64,000 bases of DNA from Lunatibacter salilacus (GTDB lineage: Bacteria; Bacteroidota; Bacteroidia; Cytophagales; Cyclobacteriaceae): assembly GCF_009797935.1 (NCBI RefSeq), contig NZ_VOLC01000004.1, positions 124,001 to 188,000 of the forward strand. The letters run 5' to 3'. Below are positions 62,755 through 64,000 of this stretch, piece by piece (positions within the stretch are counted from its first letter, which is position 1; every line of letters starts with the position of its first letter). The translations under genes and the position numbers were made by a program. The notes under the pieces are model-generated. The model did no database searches, was not told the DNA's origin, and worked only from the letters and a program-made list of their open reading frames with translations.

Positions 62755-63291
62755 TCAAATTTTAACAGAAGATGTAGGGGAGGTACTAATCAGGTGCAAA
62801 TGCCCGAGGTGATGGTTGCCGTGCCATTGATAGAGGAGTGTGTTACGCCTAAGTGTTGTACTTAATTTGTTTTCGGGATGGTAAAAGGTTCTTGCCCATT
62901 GATCATCCGATAGGGAAGTCATTAAGAGATGCCATCTATAGTGAACGGATGTAATAAGCTGCAAGCTTTGCTCTATTGGTGCTGCGTAATCTGCCAATGC
63001 TGCCCAAAGATCTTCTCTATACGGTTTTATAGTCGGATTTTCCTCTGTCAAAGCCAGCTTAAATCGAATCATTGCATTAAGATGACTGTCAGCTACATGA
63101 TGTATCACCTGACGGCCGTTCCAACCTCCCGGGCGGTAAGGACGGGCTAATCTTTCAGATCCAAGAAGTTTGGCTGCAGCTTGTATTTTTTCTGGAAAAG
63201 CACCAATATCGGCTATGGCTTCTTGGAGTCGTTCATCAGAAATACTTTCTGGAGCCTCAAACTTGCCAATGGGATATTTTAATTTGTCCAT
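62755..63291 (-). CDS. DinB/YfiT-type metal-dependent hydrolase
   Basis: 178 residues from the ATG at 63291 (MDKLKYPIGKFEAP, the usual YfiT start); the frame is open to 63336. It is a four-helix DinB-fold protein with the metal His residues in QVIHHVADSHLN (His64/65) and WHGNHHLGHL (His160 and His164). YfiT relatives are putative bacillithiol-S-transferases or hydrolases. It is co-transcribed with ilvE and divergent from the MocR-type gene. Confidence 0.9.
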   Translation of the reverse strand: MDKLKYPIGKFEAPESISDERLQEAIADIGAFPEKIQAAAKLLGSERLARPYRPGGWNGRQVIHHVADSHLNAMIRFKLALTEENPTIKPYREDLWAALADYAAPIEQSLQLITSVHYRWHLLMTSLSDDQWARTFYHPENKLSTTLRRNTLLYQWHGNHHLGHLHLISTSPTSSVKI

Positions 63292-63314
63292 ATTATAAAT
63301 GGTATAATAATGTA

Positions 63315-63334
63315 GGTGCAAATTAAATTGCACC
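63315..63334. promoter_or_regulatory. Palindromic site between the DinB/YfiT and MocR-type genes
   Basis: Perfect 7-bp arms GGTGCAA (63315-63321) and TTGCACC (63328-63334) with a 6-nt spacer, 24 nt upstream of the DinB/YfiT start. A -7 box TATTTTTG for the MocR-type gene lies at 63363-63370, and two near-identical TACAG direct repeats (63343-63350 and 63373-63380) flank it. A MocR regulator usually binds such direct repeats at its own divergent promoter. Confidence 0.5.
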
Positions 63335-63392
63335 ACATTTATGGTTACAGATACATTTTTTATATTTTTGTAGGGTACAGTTAAAATTGGTT

Positions 63393-64000
63393 ATGAAAGA
63401 TCACACGCTTTACCTTGGGCTGGCGGACACACTGGATCGGTTGATTGTAAACGGAACCCTTAAGGTTGGGGAGAAGTTACCTTCTATACGTAGGGTAAGT
63501 AAGGAATATGGAGTTAGCAAAAACACCGTCATTCAGGCATATTTGGTTTTGGAGAGCCGCTCTTTAATTCATTCCAAGCCACAATCGGGCTTTTTTGTCA
63601 GTAGGGAAGCGACGAGAATATTGCCTGTGCCCACGGTAAGTAATCCGGGCCAAAAGTCCCAACCCAAAGAGGCTGATGGCTTGATAGGTAAGGTTTTTGA
63701 AAATCTGAACAACAAAGCGATTACCCAACTCTCCCTTAGCGTGCCCGAGGAGTCTTTTCTGCCTGTAGCTAAATTAAACAAAAGCATGGTGGAAGCTATG
63801 CGCTCACTTCAGGGTTCAGGAACTGCCTATGGAGATATTCAAGGAAATTTAAAGCTGCGAAAGTACATTGCAAAATGGTCGTTTACTTGGGGGGGGGATT
63901 TAGGTGTTGATGATATTGTCACCACTGCGGGCACCATGAACGCCATCTCGTTTGGCCTAATGGCTCTGACCAAACCGGGGGATGCCATTGCGGTAGAGAG
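63393..64000 (+). CDS. MocR-type regulator (GntR-like HTH fused to aminotransferase), cut by the window end
   Basis: The ATG at 63393 opens a frame that runs off the end of the window, so about 202 residues are seen of roughly 480. The first 75 residues form a GntR-type winged helix (LKVGEKLPSIRRVSKEYGVS, KNTVIQAYLVLESRSLI). The segment starting GTAYGDIQGNLKLRKYIAKW and continuing DIVTTAGTMNAISFGLMALT is the start of a fold-type I aminotransferase domain; the PLP Lys would lie outside the window. MocR proteins sense PLP or an amino-compound adduct and activate divergent genes. Confidence 0.9.
   Translation, partial: MKDHTLYLGLADTLDRLIVNGTLKVGEKLPSIRRVSKEYGVSKNTVIQAYLVLESRSLIHSKPQSGFFVSREATRILPVPTVSNPGQKSQPKEADGLIGKVFENLNNKAITQLSLSVPEESFLPVAKLNKSMVEAMRSLQGSGTAYGDIQGNLKLRKYIAKWSFTWGGDLGVDDIVTTAGTMNAISFGLMALTKPGDAIAVE

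Noticed and set aside
1-64000. CRISPR arrays, tRNA or rRNA genes and intact insertion sequences
   Set aside because: I saw no regularly spaced repeats, no cloverleaf or rRNA segment, and no transposase frame in the window. Absence by eye is not proof for tRNA genes.

Overview
The window looks like a chromosomal segment of a Bacteroidota bacterium, most likely order Cytophagales (Cyclobacteriaceae-like, for example Algoriphagus or Cyclobacterium relatives). The evidence is the TonB-receptor/DUF4249 pair, several Bacteroidota-type domains (DUF4230, MG2/plug hybrid, PepSY-like secreted protein), scarce Shine-Dalgarno sequences, and promoters of the Bacteroidota form (TTG, about 18-19 nt, TAnnTTTG). 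I could run no database search. Family names rest on motifs read by eye and on recalled family sequences.

Layout. 1-4301: end of an imuB-dnaE2 mutagenic repair cassette. 4541-5686: a small secreted PepSY-like protein and a vapBC toxin-antitoxin pair behind a run of hairpins. 5925-10619 (minus): a choline-to-glycine-betaine operon, betA-betB plus a sodium symporter that strongly resembles the animal high-affinity choline transporter CHT1. Divergent to it, 11250-15052: porin, BCCT betaine/choline transporter and tandem universal stress protein. 15211-17121: ftsE with a small partner, fructose-6-phosphate aldolase/transaldolase and the SRP RNA with its promoter. 17309-17608: a small lipoprotein. 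17671-25614: the complete trp operon (E G D C F B A) with a DAHP synthase at its end, preceded by a leader peptide with three consecutive Trp codons and an attenuator.

25831-28380: a Tat-exported phosphocholine-type phospholipase C. 28643-32559: a sugar-acid (2-keto-3-deoxy-galactonate type) catabolic operon. 32894-34236: an AztD-like, probably zinc-linked lipoprotein behind a 37-bp palindrome. 34506-40827: TetR regulator and RND efflux pump. 40931-41944 (minus): a luciferase-like flavin monooxygenase. 42465-44875: a YceI - porin - YceI-like operon. 44904-51202 (minus): a TonB-receptor cluster. 51495-56818 (minus): a four-gene membrane operon combining two DUF4230 proteins, a six-TM protein fused to an N-acetylmuramidase, and a membrane-anchored DUF5675 protein. 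57112-59735: isoquinoline-oxidoreductase-like molybdenum enzyme. 59800-63291 (minus): amidohydrolase, branched-chain aminotransferase and DinB/YfiT protein. 63393 to the end: a MocR-type regulator cut by the window edge.

The best candidate for an undescribed system is the 51495-56818 operon. Both peptidoglycan-enzyme-like domains sit on anchors that, by the positive-inside rule, place them in the cytoplasm, whereas the two DUF4230 proteins face the periplasm. Other strong signals are the trp attenuator, the CHT1-like transporter that appears to start at an ATT codon, and the palindromic operator before the AztD-like gene.
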